64,000 bases of DNA from Persicaria tinctoria (taxonomy: Eukaryota > Streptophyta > Magnoliopsida > Caryophyllales > Polygonaceae): NCBI GenBank assembly GCA_037127255.1, contig JBANSL010000012.1, positions 31,921,115 through 31,985,114 of the forward strand. Direction: 5' to 3'. Below are positions 1 to 12,522 of the stretch, one piece after another. Position 1 is the first letter of the stretch, and every line of letters begins with the position of its first letter. The notes beneath the pieces are model-generated. The model did no database searches. It was not told the DNA's origin and worked only from the letters and a program-made list of their open reading frames with translations. The translations under genes and the position numbers were made by a program.

Positions 1-1225
1 ACATGCTTCATGGTAGTGTCAATACATATAGATTTAGTTTGTAACTTTTTACTCACCATATTAATAGAAAACAATATATCATACCAAATAACCATACTAA
101 GTAAAAACTCAAAACTCTCAATTGCACTTATTAAGCTTTCTGCTTCACTTTTGGACTTGGCATCATCACAAGATTTACATAAATCCAATAAAGCCAATAT
201 TATTTGAGGAGCTTGAAATCTAATGGCTTTGACACTTTTAATTCGACTCTCACAGCGTGTATTGCATAAAGATTTTACAGTTAAGCCTGATACATTATCA
301 AGTAGCACATTCCATCTTTTAGTAGAACTAGAAAATAATGTATATATGCGTTGTACAACCCCAAAAAATGAAACAACTTTGACACAAGAAATGAGCCACA
401 TCACCAAGGGTAAGATTAAGACTATAACAAGCACATGTCATGTATAAAACTCTCGGATTTATCTCAAGTAATCGTCTTTGGATACCTTGGTGTTTTCCTA
501 TGATTTTGGAACCATTTCCATAACCTTGACCTCTTATATCATCAACATTAAGACCAAGAGACTTAAGTGCATCAAGTAAAATAGTGAAAAGTCCTAATTC
601 AATTATGTCATCAACAATCAGAAATCCTAAAAACTATTCCTCTATTTGTACATTTTTTTGGACATGTTTACACATCTTACTATCAAAGTCATTTGTTCTT
701 TGTGACTAACATCTGGAGTACAATCAAGAAGTATAGAATAATACTTTGCCCCTTTAATGGTTCGAATAATTGAGCTTTTAATACTTTGAGCCAAAAGAGA
801 AATCAACTCATTTTGAATTTTATGACTCAAATAATGACAATGAATTTCTTCTTTTTGAATGCGCCTAACATGATCTTGCATTATCACATCAGATTGAGCA
901 ATCATCTCAACCAATCCCAAGAAGTTACCATTACTATCCTCGTAAAGTTTCTCCTTAGATCCTCGAAAAACTAAATTATTTTTGCAAGGCATTTTACTAT
1001 GGAAACTATTCTTATTAGAACTTGCCTTAATCGCTCCTTCTCCTTTGTAATCTCATTTTGCAAGTCCTTATCAATTGTCTGATTTTTGTTTAATCTTATT
1101 CTCAATTCATTCCAAGTATTCATGTTATTCATATGCTCAATACCATTTTCATGGTGTCTATCACTAAGACGCTTCCAATCTTTTAATCCTTCATTTAAAC
1201 TTTTGTTACCAGGAGACTTGAACAA

Positions 1226-1549
1226 CTTACAAGCAAAACAATAGACTTTATCCACATGCTTGGAGTAAACTAACCATTTTCTTTCAACAATCTCACCATT
1301 ACTTAATTTTCTAGAATAATAAGCATATGAAAAATGTCTAGATAACTCATCTAAAGGAAACACAAGATCCAATTCCTTTACATGCCATTTTCTTACAAGC
1401 AAAACAATAGACTTTATCCACATGCTTGGAGTAAACTAACCATTTTCTTTCGACAATCTCACCATTACTTAATTTTCTAGAATAATAAGCATATGAAAAA
1501 ATGTCTAGATAACTCATTTAAAGGAAACACAAGATCCAATTCCTTTACA
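1226..1549. repeat. ~157-bp tandem duplication inside the hAT transposase
   Basis: Positions 1226-1382 are repeated almost exactly at 1392-1549, with only a 9-bp spacer. I see three differences: two substitutions and one extra A. The duplicated block is the coding part of the TTF-type finger, so the duplication itself disrupts the reading frame. Confidence 0.85.
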
Positions 1550-1725
1550 GACTATTTTTCAAGTAAAATATCCCTCATTTTGTTGTCAAGAACATCCCAA
1601 TTCCTCGGATAATAAATATCCAAAAGAGGAATACATGGTTCATCAGCCCTTACAACTTCAATATTAGTCCCATTATGTACGTCATGGTCCTCATTACTCC
1701 TAGTATGATCAATCTCATGCTCAAC

Positions 1726-4700
1726 TTTTTTTTTTTAACAAGAAAGAATTTGGCGGGTTGCCAGAGCAAACTAGCCAAGAGCATCCTTGCGGATGATACT
1801 TCTGAGAACTGCATCTGAAGGGTAAGTCAAGCCGGAGAAGATGGTCCCAAGGTGAGATAGTCGATCAGCTGCTTGATTACCATTCCTAAAGACATGTGAA
1901 ATTTCATATTCTGAAAACATGCTCAGCGCATATAGTGAGTCGGATATTAGCATCTCGATCTCGCCAGAGCAAGACGTACCTGACTTGAGACTTTTGATAA
2001 TACTGAGATTATCGCCTTCAATGCAGATACGCGCTATTTTTAGTTCTACTGCTTTAAGTACTCCTTTCCACATACCAAAGCATTCAGATCCGATAACAGA
2101 AGGAAGTGGGGAAGGACCAGATTCTGCATAATGAGTTCGCCCCATACAATCCCTGATGAGAAAACCATAAGAGCCATTGTTGCTGGAGGATAAAGCTCCA
2201 TCAAAGTTAAGTTTATACTAGTCTCGTCTTGGTTTAGTCCATTTAGCTATTCGTTTTCTGTTGTTTCCTACATTTAGGCTTTTGTTGCGAATGCTCTCTT
2301 CCGTGCTTAAGTCATCAGTTTTTGATTTTTCCCAATTAGTTATTTGGTTGGTTATGAATGTTGCTATTGTTGTAGGGTTAGGAGTAACATTGTCGAAGAG
2401 GGCTTTGTTCCTGAAGTACCAAGAGCACCACCAAGCTGTAGCAAGTGATGAGAATTCTGTTTTACTTAGTGATGTGTAGAGGGCGCATATTGTTTCGTTC
2501 GTGTTGGAAGTGGAATCGTAGGCACATCGAATAGTGTTAAAGATTTTTTGAGAGAGGTGGTGTATTGTTTGTGTAGTTATTGGGGAATGGAATAGAAGAT
2601 GGTCAATGTCCTCAAAGTTCATTCCACATAATGGACAGTTAGTGGGGAAGCCTATTCCACGAGATGCAAGTTTGACAGATGTCGGGAGTCCATTTTTCGA
2701 GACTCGCCACAGGAAGTCTTTGGTTTTCGGGGCTACATCTAGTTTCCATATCCAGTGCAATTGAGAACTGGAGTGATTTCTTGCTTTATTGATGAGATCA
2801 ATGGCTGAAGACGTAGAGAACCAACCATTTTTACTATGGGTCCAATATAGTCTATCTTGGTGGATGTGCTTTGGGATTGGTATTTGAGTAATCTTTTCCA
2901 GAGTTTCCCGGCTGACTAGGTTGCCTAAATCGTTGTATAATTTATTGGTGTCCCATACATGGTCTTCAGATATAAATCTGCCAACCATTAGGTTATTGTC
3001 TAATAAGATTGGGTTTGATATATGAGTTATCAAAGAGTCATTCCCAATCCAAAGGTCGTGCCAAAAGTTTACTGATTTTCCATTTGCAATGCCCCAACGG
3101 AGCCCACTTTTAAATAGAGGAATAAGAGAAGCCAGTTTTGACCATTGCCATGATACATTTCCTTTTTTCTCATAATTTAGGATATGCATATCCTTTAAAT
3201 ATTTTTGGGTTATTAATTTAACCCAAGGGTTATTTGGTTCAGCTAGGATTTTCCAAAGAAGTTTAAGTTGAAGGGCTTTGTTCATGTCTTCTGATAAGCG
3301 CAGACCCAAACCCCCATTAGAGCGTGATTTGCACACCTCAAACCAATTGATTAGGGGTTTGTGTGGTTCCCTTGTTCCATAGAAAGTTTATGTTGATCTT
3401 GTCTAGCTCCTTATGGATATGGGTCGGTAGTAAGAAGCATTGCATAATGTGTAATGGTTTTGCCGCTAAATTTGATTTGATTAGTGTGCACCTTCCAGCA
3501 TGTGATAAGTTATTTGCTGTCCATTTTGTTAGTTGTGTTTTACTTGAGTTTGTAATGTCTTCGAAGGTGGAATTGGTTACTTTAGTAGTAATTATAGGGC
3601 ACCCAAGATATTTCCCTAAATTAGTTGTGTATGGTATTTGAAGTTCGTTTTTAATGGTGTTTTTTATAGTGTTGTTAGTGTTTTGTGTGGTGTAAAATGC
3701 TGATTTGTGAAAATTGATACGTTGACCCGAGTATTGGCAAAAGTTATGGGTAACTGCATTGATTTGGTCACAAGCTTTTTTGGAGGCAGAGGCGAAGATG
3801 ATAATATCATCTGCAAAAGCCAAAAAAGGAACTTTGTAGCAAGCTCGTTTGATTGAGATGCCTAGGTGGCTGCCCTGTAATGTTGACTCGGCTTGGAATC
3901 CTCTAGCAAGGACTTCAGAGACAAGAAGGAAAAGGTATGGGGATAGTGGATCTCCTTGTCTCAACCCCTTTGTTGGTGTGAATAGGTCCGTTGATTCATT
4001 GTTAACTAGTACGGAGTATGTTACTGTTGTTATGCATTCCTTAATCCAACCGCAAAATTTGCTACTAAAGCCAAACTTTTCTAGGATTTTTTGTAGAAAA
4101 TCCCATCGAACCATGTCGAAAGCTTTTTCCATACCCATCTTAACCGCCATCCAACCAGTGGATCCCTTTTTATGCTGGAAGGAGTGGAATATTTCGTTTG
4201 CAATTAGGATATTATCTTAAATCGAGCGTTTAGCTATGAATGCACTTTGTAATGGGTGAATTAGCTTGGGAAGGATTTGTCGTAGTCTGGTAGCTAGGAT
4301 CTTAGAGATAATTTTGTATACAGTTGAGCATAGGCTAATGGGTCTAAAGTTGTTTGTCGTTTGTGGGTTGTCGCATTTGGGTATAAGTGTAATAAAGGTG
4401 TGATTTATTTGTTTAAGTATCTTCCCACTGGAGAAGAAACCCTTTGTGGCTTTGATGACAGAGGGGCCGACAATATGCCAGTAGATACGGAAGAACCCAG
4501 CAGGGAAACCATCCGGCCCCGGAGACTTGTCACTGGAAAGGTAGAAGACAACAGTCTTGACTTCGGAGTTCGATATTGGTTGGGTTAGCCAGTCATTATC
4601 TTTTGTTGTGAGAGATGGTGTAATGTGCTCTAAAAGCCGGCAAGTACCCTGTATTTGAGGTGTTGTAGAATAACGGCCTGAAAAATCCGATTTGATCTCT

Positions 4701-5165
4701 TCTCGGATTTGCGATACTGAATCAAGATTGACACCGTCCTTGGTGATGAGATTTTTTATTATATTTCGGTTCCTTCTGCCAGTCACCACGCGATGGAAGT
4801 ATTTGGAGTTCGTGTCCATGTTTTTAATATGTATTCTCTTTGTTCTCTGCCCCCAATAGGTTTTTTGGAAACTCACTAGTTGGTTGTATTTGTGTAGCAG
4901 GCGTTTGTGTTTCATATCTATGTTCTTATCATAGTTTATGAAAAGTTGAGATTGGAGATGTTGCATTTCAGTTTCAGTGTTTGCAATCTGTGTGAAGATA
5001 TTTCCGAATGTTCTTTTGCACCAGAGTTTGCTTTTCTTTTTGAGTTCCTAGAGACGCTTGACAAGCTTAAAAAGGTGAGAGCCAGTAGGGTTAAGTCGCC
5101 AAGCCTGACGTACTAGGTTTTCATAGTCTTTGTGCTTTGTCCAAGCTAATTCAAATTTAAATGGT
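1726..5165 (-). mobile_element. 5'-truncated LINE (L1-like with RNase H), inserted in the hAT element
   Basis: The poly(A) tail appears as an 11-T run at 1726-1736 on the plus strand, so the element runs right to left. It retains the linker before the reverse transcriptase, the RT itself, a zf-RVT region and an RNase H domain; the endonuclease is missing. The flanks share a degenerate ~24-bp sequence (TAGTATGNTCAATNTCATGCTCA) at 1701-1724 and 5181-5203, probably the target duplication or part of a short local repeat. The 3' end resembles that of the plus-strand LINE fragment at 6151-7068, so both belong to one family. The exact 5' boundary is uncertain by about 20 bp. Confidence 0.8.
1771..5155 (-). 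pseudogene. LINE ORF2 remnant: reverse transcriptase, zf-RVT, RNase H
   Basis: From 4966 the minus strand gives the pre-RT region with [17 protein letters not shown] and FRPISLCSTVYKIISKILA, which are RT motifs. An in-frame TAA near 4217 follows ...FIAKRSI. The same frame then continues with FDMVRWDFL, GLRQGDPLSPYLF and the catalytic AFADDII. A frameshift near 3360 moves the reading into the next segment (CKSRSNGGLGLRL), which leads to a zf-RVT zinc motif (CPLCGMNFEDIDHLLF, around 2670-2600). A TAG at 2218-2220 precedes the RNase H domain (FDGALSS, IEGDNLSIIKSL, NGNQAADRLSHLG), which is in the same frame. The two stops and one frameshift make it dead. Confidence 0.85.
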
Positions 5166-6150
5166 CACTAGTATGCTCACTAGTATGCTCAATTTCATGC
5201 TCACTAATATGTTCAATATTAGGCTTCTCTTCAACATTACTGGTTTGAAAATAAAAAATTTCATAGCTCCTCTTTGTGAATCTATAAACTTCTGGACAAC
5301 TTCTCTTCTTTTCCTTTTTGCACAATCAGATAATTGGTTTTTAGAAGACATTTTATCAAGCAATTGAAAGAAAACAGAACTATAAAGAGAACAATAACAC
5401 CTAGCACTAGAATGAGAAGCATAGACTGTAAATTGCACTCTTCAAAGCTAGACCCCAAAATTTATCGTAAAAAATCTGCAATGACAATTGACAAAAGTGA
5501 CGGATTTTATTCAAGTTCAATAAAAAAAATACAAACTGGATTAGAAAAGCTGAAATCAAAAATGAAATCAAAAGATTGAAATCTTCACTAAATGAAACTT
5601 AAAAAAATGAAATCTAAAGGTTGAAATCTTACCAGAACCCTTCACTTGTTTCAATGACATCAACTGCAGGCTAAAATTGCTCAATTTTGCTTCAATTTTT
5701 TTCTTCCAAGGCTTGAGCTTTGATTTCGTCCATGGGTAACTCAATAAAGTGTTGTGGATGGTGAAACTACATGCTTGAAATTGCTCGTATAACGGTTGAA
5801 ATTGTGACATGATCTTTCCCTTGATGTGATGAAGAAGCAAACGGCGAAATTGAAAGGCTTTTGACGTGATATCCCCTTTTCACTCTTCCTCTCCAGGCGG
5901 TAGAAACCTAGGGCTAGAGTGATGGGTCTCAATTAGTAGGAATTATTTTTAGTTTTTAATGGGAACACGGAGGAATGATAGAAATTATGGAATGGGTCAC
6001 ATGTGTGGGGCCTCCATTTCCTTTTAAATTTTTTCATTAATAATTTTTTGATAGAAACATATATACAAAGAAACATATATGGGCCGAGCCTCTATTTGGA
6101 CAGGGCCCATGGCGGTTGCCCCTTCCAACAAGGGGCTTGGGTCGGCCCTG

Positions 6151-7068
6151 GGTACCGAAAAACAACATACTAAATCCGATCTAAGCTGGATTTGGCAACT
6201 CAACATGCTCCCCAAAGTCAAGGATTTTCTTTGGCGAATCTCAAAAATGACATTCCCACGACCGTCGCAACTGCAACCATCCATTTGATGGATCATTCAA
6301 TTGCTAAGTTAAGAAATAACCAACAGTCTCCCTGCAACACCAATGAACTCCTTAATATAACCAAGGAAAACTTGGGACAACAAACTTTTACCAAACTTGC
6401 CACGACGTGATGGAGTATCTGGTTCTTCCGAAACAAAGTGCTTTTTGACAAAATCAGACCTGACCACAGAACTATCACCTCTTTCTCGGCTAAACAAATC
6501 TGTAATTGGAAAATGGAAAAACTACATGATGATGACCCTACTACAACCGCTAACAACACCAAAAGCATAAACCAAAGACTCAAAACTAAATGGAAAAAGC
6601 CCCTTATCAATGGCACAAACTAAATTTTGATAAGAGCTTTTTCACCCACAAACAATGGTCATTTTGGCTACATTATTCGTGATCACATTGGCTCCCCGAT
6701 TGCCAATGGATCTGGGCCTTCACCACTTAACTCGGCTATTGGTTCTGAGGCCTTCGTCCTCTGGAAGGGCAACCATGCCGCCTCCGAGCACCAACTACGA
6801 CATATTTATATTGAATGAGGTAATCTTATGATTATCAATTGTCTCTTGGGACGCTGGTCGTTCCCTGAGGAAAGTGACATGCTCATCTCGGACAATACTT
6901 TCTCCTTGAAATTGTTTGCCTCTCTTCCGATTCGCCACGTTTACAGGAAAGCCAACCAGGTTGCCGATCATCTTTCGTACCTTGACTCTAAACTTGTTTT
7001 GCTCATCCGTAAGGATGCTCTTAGTTAGGTTTGGTCCCCCCCTCTCCGCCAAATTCTTTTCGGTTCAA
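6151..7068 (+). mobile_element. LINE 3' fragment (zf-RVT and RNase H), degenerate
   Basis: Positions 6175-6285 encode SDLSWIWQLNMLPKVKDFLWRIS, the zf-RVT start seen in L1-like plant LINEs. Positions 6430-6620 hold the linker (RNKVLFDKIRPDHRTITSF...) and 6650-7020 the RNase H domain (GHFGYIIRDHIGSPIANGSG, RHVYRKANQVADHLSYL, IRKDALS). Frameshifts and stops interrupt it at about 6290, 6620, 6818 and elsewhere. The 3' end (GTAAGGATGCTCTTAG... CGCCAAATTCTTT) matches the end of the LINE at 1726-5165, so both are one family in opposite orientation. The fragment starts abruptly at the hAT end, and its 5' part presumably lies beyond the hAT insertion. Confidence 0.75.
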
Positions 7069-7560
7069 AATAAATTATGTTTTTGCTCCATAGGAAACAA
7101 TCTTCTCCAATCCGTTGATGAATGATCGAATCAAGGCATGTTTGTGATATCATCTTGAAGATGGTTTTGGAAATGTAGGTTACAATGTATAGCTCATAAA
7201 AAGAGTTGAAGATGATTTTGTGGTCGATCCCAAATGAAGGGGTAGCCCCGATTTAATTCCATTCCCTTGGCCTATCAAATATCCCTTCTCAAGTAACAGC
7301 CAAGGCAGGCATGATATTAACCTCGACACCTCGTCTTTTCGCATTCTCCACATTTATCTAGAGTGCTTTCTGAATTCTCATTCACTCTTTCCTTGACCTG
7401 GAACATATTGAAACACAGGCATAGCCCATTACATGATAGGGTTTCGGGCAAACTTGCGAGGAATTTCGAAGGATTCAGCCAACAAACTTCCTTTCATTTC
7501 TTTTAACCATCAATGGCCAAACCCATTAGTCATAAAATGGCAAGAAGAGGTCCAAAAAAA
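7069..7560. other. Short intergenic stretch between LINE fragment and TOR 3' end
   Basis: I see no gene, RNA or clear repeat here. It is the presumed region just beyond the TOR polyadenylation site. Confidence 0.5.
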
Positions 7561-7573
7561 AGCCTTGGCAGTC

Positions 7574-7579
7574 TTTATT
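7574..7579 (-). promoter_or_regulatory. Candidate TOR polyadenylation signal AATAAA
   Basis: On the minus strand AATAAA lies 183 nt beyond the TOR stop codon (7762-7764), a plausible 3' UTR length. Plant poly(A) signals are loose, so this is a candidate only. Confidence 0.4.
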
Positions 7580-7761
7580 CAAAACTGCGAAGGCCAATGA
7601 TTATTCTATACGCTCACATCAGGAAGAAAGAGAAAGTAGAGTCCATTGACATATTCCTGTACATGCTGAACTCCCCATATATACATTGACGAACTTACAA
7701 AATAAAGGGAAAATGGGCATACATACAAATACAGCACATACATAGAGTTCGAAGAGCCCGG

Positions 7762-10700
7762 CTACCAGAACGGGCACCACCTGAAACAGGCAAAAGAAGC
7801 TATCAGTTTGTCTGCAGGTGCAAATCATGATGTGTGATATTTTGATTACACGTGCATATGCAAATATGCATGGTAACAGATGAATCAAATGAACAATCCA
7901 ATAAAAATCGTCTTTATACAGAAGTGCTGCTGGCAAGTAGAGTTTTAGACAAACATCAAGTTGGATTCTTCCTTTGGTTTATCTGTTATTTGTATACCTC
8001 GTGTGTTTGTTTCAAGTAGAGTTTTAGACAAACATCTTTCTAGTAAAAATGTCATTTTCAAGTGCAAAATCCACAAGATTTTGATGATGAACACCAGGAC
8101 CTATTTAGTTAAGTTTAAAACATCGAAAAAACAAACGCTAAAAAAGGATATATTCAAGTTTAAGGGAAAATTGACAAGATTAGCATACCCCACGTAATTT
8201 TGACACAAATTTTCAGGTGAAGTAGCTTGAGCAATCAATTTCTGAACTTGAAGTTTGACTGACAAGCCATGTTCAACTTCCCGGGCATCAGCAGCATTCA
8301 TGTTGCTGCTGTCTGCAACATGTGGAACAGAACCAGCTGACGAAGGACCAGTCGAGAAGTCACGTCCGGTAAGCTTATTACTCATTCGAGCCATGACAAC
8401 CACAGCCCGCTCATTCAAAACCTCATTAGCATCACCAAGCTGATGAACAGCCTACACAAAGCCAAAAGGGATGATGAAATATAACAAAATAAACTTTTAA
8501 TATGCAAACACCATACTGATTATCGCCAGAACCTGGAGAAGTTCCCTCTCACGAACCCCACGCTGAGGATGAGCGAGCTCTCTATTTTGTGCAGATTCTT
8601 CACTGTTGACAGGTGCTACATGTGTGCTTGCAAGAGTAGACATTTGCGGGACTTCGTTAAAATTGAACAGACGCCAATTAATCAGAGGATCATGAACAAA
8701 TGCCTGGCAGTACAGTAAAACAGACGGTCAGCCAGTAGCTGCAGAATCTAGTCACAGTTGTCAGCAGAAAAAAACGCCATTCATTTGTTAATGAATTGAG
8801 CGCAATGAGCAGTGTGATTCATGCATACAACAACTTGAGTTCAGAAAATGCAGAATGATTTTCCCATCATTACCTCCATCATAGCCATGACACTATCTTT
8901 GTTTGTTCTAAGAACTTGCATCACATTTTCACAAGTTGTGCGAAAGGTACCCTCTATTCCACTGACCTCCATAGCTTTCACAAGCATTCTTGTCAGACGG
9001 AAAGGAACCTGAGGATTAAGGATAAACATAGCTTAAAGGCATGCAGTCTCCAACGATTATATTTCTATGAAGCTGTCACCACATAACAGTCTTGTGAAAT
9101 CATAATAAAAGAACATGATAGAGCTTGCCTTCTCAGGAAACTTCTCTCGGTTCATTGAAGCTTCGAAACAATCTCCAAAATCAATGTGTAGGATTTTCCC
9201 ACTGCAAAAGATTCAGTGTTAGAATGTTATTACTGCTTCATGAAGGGAAAACCCTTTGCAGATCAAATACCTGAAACGCTGTAACATAAGATTGCTTGGG
9301 TGTCGATCCCCCAAACCAAGAAGGTAACCAACCTGATACATACATAGAAAAGCACATACTGTTAAAGTCGGATATGTGCATCGGATACAAGTGAAAAAAA
9401 TTCCTTTAGGGGGAAAAAAGGATACAAATTGTGCTTCGGATATGATACAATCTAGACAGCCTTTTCCTTCAAGTTACAAGCTTCATATTTGATTAAGTTA
9501 TTCAGGCACATTAGATTATAACATCCCTAGTAAGAAAGTAATCAAATGTTCTAAATGACTTCACTGATATTAAGATATTCATTAAGATACTATGAACTTC
9601 ACAGTATCTTAATAGTATGAAGTAATACTTCATAGTATGAAGTATTGCTTTTTATATACCCATAGGCCATAACCCATCAAAGAACTAAATAACTGCACTA
9701 GCCACTTTTCCTCAAGCCTGCAACGCAATTTTGTAATAACTCAATCAAGCACTCTCTTCCATACAGCTGTTGCATGCAGCATTGCAGCAATCAAACTGCT
9801 ACACTGCCTTGCAATGACTTTCCTTCCGAAGACATCAGAAGCTTTATTTGCTGATATGTTTCTCGACATAAACTTTCAGAAATTGTCTTAGAGCAGCAGA
9901 TACTTGACATAAACACAGATTCTTCATCTTAATGGAATAAGCCTGTCATATAGTTTGCAATGGTAAATGGTAACAAAAACTACACAGAAGAAGCTATACG
10001 TACCATGCTCATGACAGCCAAGCTTCTGGTGTAATTTGTTCGTCTATATAACCAGACCTCTGATGTTCGACTTTTCAACCATAAAACCTGTTTAACAAAA
10101 AAAAAAAAAAAAACAGCTTCAGAGCAGGGAATCAATGAAAGAAGGTAATGTATAGTGAACCCAGCCCTCATGAGAAAAGTGTAAATGTACTCGGCTTACA
10201 TACCTTAGCCAAGTCATTTCCTTCAGTATTTTGGAGAGCATACTCAAATGCTTCCACTTTAGCTATGAGTGGCAAATGATCATAATCTGGAGCAAAGCTT
10301 AGCATGAACCTGTGTTCCTGATTCAGTGTGATCTGTGGAAGACAGAATTTCAGAGGACAAGCTAAAAATGATATAACAATAACCGAGGAACCTGTAACTA
10401 CCTTTCGAGCATCTCTATACTCTCGAATAAGATGATGCAAGGTGTCACAATTGGGCACCCAGCCAATCAGTCCACTGTTCGGAGAAAGTGGGATGACAGA
10501 ATATCGTTCAATAGACAAGTCCTTCTCAGAAGTTTTCCTTGAATTCTCAAGTAGGGTATTGACAAGACCAAAGAGCTGTAAAAAAAACCAGGATCCCTCA
10601 GCGAGCAGTTGATAGCAAAGAAATGAGATGAGAATTTGATTTCAGTCATGACATCACATTAGAAACCAAGGGAGACAGTTACATTATGCAACTTTTTCAG

Positions 10701-12522
10701 CGCTCAGGAGCTACAGATGAAGCCTGACGGGTTGTATACAAAATCAAATCTTTAGGGAGAGACTGCTCATTAATCCTTTTTTTCAAACCAACATCGGTGC
10801 TTTCATCACCAGTTAAAAAAAATATTTTGGTTTTTTCAAGATTTTCTAGGGATCTTTCTTAAACCAAGATTCTCTAAGACTTCAAATCCAAGAGTAATAG
10901 CCGTATTCATTTCCAAGTGATATCCGCGTGCAATTGCATAGTAATCAGTAATCACCGTCACAAAACATTCATTAGTGCTAATTCAAGATGTTTTGCCCTA
11001 ATAATATAAGATAAGATAATTACCTGCATAACTCGCTCATCTTGGCGTAGGTCTTCGTGTCCCTTGAGCAAGAAGGCATAATCTTCTCCGTCGCTCCCAT
11101 GAATGGTCAATTTTCTGGGTCGCTGTTTCGATGTTATTACTTCAAGTTGAGGTGCGAATGATGCAATTGTCACCACTGGTGAATCTGGATAAAATACATT
11201 TCTTTAATAAGTCAGTTTGATGTTTCATCGTATCAACCCTATAAATTAATTAAACAAATTTCACCTGCACGGTAAGTTCCAGGCACAGCAAGCTCCAAGT
11301 TGCAGCAGTTCAACAACTCTGGAGACACAGACTGGCAATACAAAATCATAAGGAAAAGTGAGTTATTTCACTTCTACATTAATCAACACAGTGAACTTCA
11401 GCAAAGAATAAAGATTGTGTTCCTTGCCTGCAGATCCAAGGTTTTCAGTGACTGAAGTTGTCTATCAATCCTTCTAAATACATGATAGTATAGATCCCAA
11501 GCCTGCCAGCAGAGACAATAGTCAGAGACAAACTAGTGATTTCAGTGCAACAAGAAATGGGCAGACAAGAAAAAAGAAAGACTTGATCTTCTGGTCACGG
11601 AAGCAGAGTGGTGTGAAAATTAAAGCCAATAATGTCCATCTAGAATGTTATCAGACTGCATATGATATGAGATAAAACAACTGATAATTCTACAACAAGA
11701 TCATACTTATTGGAACCATTTTTACATCAGTTCACAATAAGATATCCCGTGAGCAGCTAAGATCCATTCAACAGAAAAGGATCCCGTCCAGATATTAGAG
11801 AACTGACATTGCTAACTAAGATTAAGATATACCTGAGTAAGTTCAGCATCTTTTCCAGTTCTCTTGTATCTCATACAGCATTCATAAGCCTGAAGTAAGT
11901 CTTGACGATATGCCTGAAATATGTTAAGAATTTTTTTTTAATATATATATACACATAATTAATAATTAAAGAATAAAAATGACTAATGAGAACAAACAAT
12001 AATACAAATCAATCAGTAATGTCGCAGTATCAAAGCAAATGTGATTTGGACTTGTATCCAACTACCAGAAAGATATGATTTTAGGTACGTTAGTAAATAG
12101 TATTACAACTTCGCTTCTTGCATTCTTATCAAAATCAAGCCCACACAGAATACTTACTGAATAATAATGCCGAAACTAGATTGTTGACAACTGAAATTGA
12201 TTATTGTCTACTTGCATTCATTGTACTATATGTAAAACTGCTGGTTATAGATGTGTGGCTTATCAAAATGATCTGGTAACTTATTTAATGAAGATCCCGC
12301 AGAAATTGAATAAACTACCTGAATGAAAGCTCTCTCATTGGTGGTGGTGTTGCTCCTCATGGCTCCTTCCTCTAGCATTTCATGTAATGGTTCTAGAACC
12401 TTCAGCATTCCTTCAATATTATGTTCCCCAAAATATAGGCGACTAGCTTCTTCCAATCCTTCATGCCACATTTCATGCCAAAGTATTGCAACTCTAATCA
12501 ACTCCTTGGAAACAAGCTGGGC
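7762..12522 (-). other. TOR: TOR exons 44-57: FRB, kinase and FATC (aa 1906-2470)
   Basis: Exons on the minus strand: 12522-12319, 11913-11833, 11502-11428, 11331-11265, 11184-11024, 10575-10402, 10332-10204, 10087-10004, 9332-9271, 9201-9129, 9008-8874, 8703-8533, 8451-8189, 7780-7762. The FRB ([20 protein letters not shown]...) keeps the residues around the rapamycin-FKBP12 contact. The kinase has [43 protein letters not shown] and [14 protein letters not shown] ends LCQNYVG/WCPFW, with the last six codons in a 19-nt exon. Introns 46 (11332-11427) and 53 (9009-9128) have GC donors (CAG/GCAAGG and AAG/GCAAGC). The segment between kinase and FATC (exon 55, [18 protein letters not shown]...) is the usual variable linker. 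Confidence 0.95.

Larger units (their letters stand above)
1..5351 (-). pseudogene. hAT/TTF-type transposase pseudogene
   Basis: A probable start ATG lies at 5351 (MSSKNQLSD..., a basic N-terminus with KRKRREVV). After the LINE insertion the frame resumes near 1700. It continues with the region [20 protein letters not shown] and VYCFACKLF, which matches the TTF-type zinc finger found in plant hAT transposases called zinc finger MYM-type protein 1-like. Positions 992-642 encode the DUF4371 core ([13 protein letters not shown]..., [17 protein letters not shown]). Between 600 and 1 the minus strand reads DALKSLGLNVDDIRGQGYG and INPRVLYMTCACYSLNL, the usual catalytic-core sequence. Several frameshifts and stops, the LINE insertion and a 157-bp internal duplication make it non-functional. 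The C-terminal dimerisation domain is outside the window. Confidence 0.7.
1..6150 (-). mobile_element. hAT-superfamily (TTF/DUF4371-type) DNA transposon, decayed, left end outside window
   Basis: The minus strand carries a broken transposase of the plant TTF-type zinc-finger/DUF4371 hAT group. The element appears to end on the right near 6150, where the minus strand starts with CAGGGCCGACCC, resembling the CAGGGCCGGCCC-type ends of plant hAT elements. The other end, and therefore the 8-bp target duplication, lies outside the window. A LINE (about 1726-5165) is inserted in the transposase. Right after the apparent end, a plus-strand LINE fragment begins abruptly, which suggests that the hAT inserted into that LINE. 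The stretch 5440-6100 is the non-coding 5' part of the element and shows no other gene. The superfamily call rests on protein resemblance; the boundary is inferred. Confidence 0.65.
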
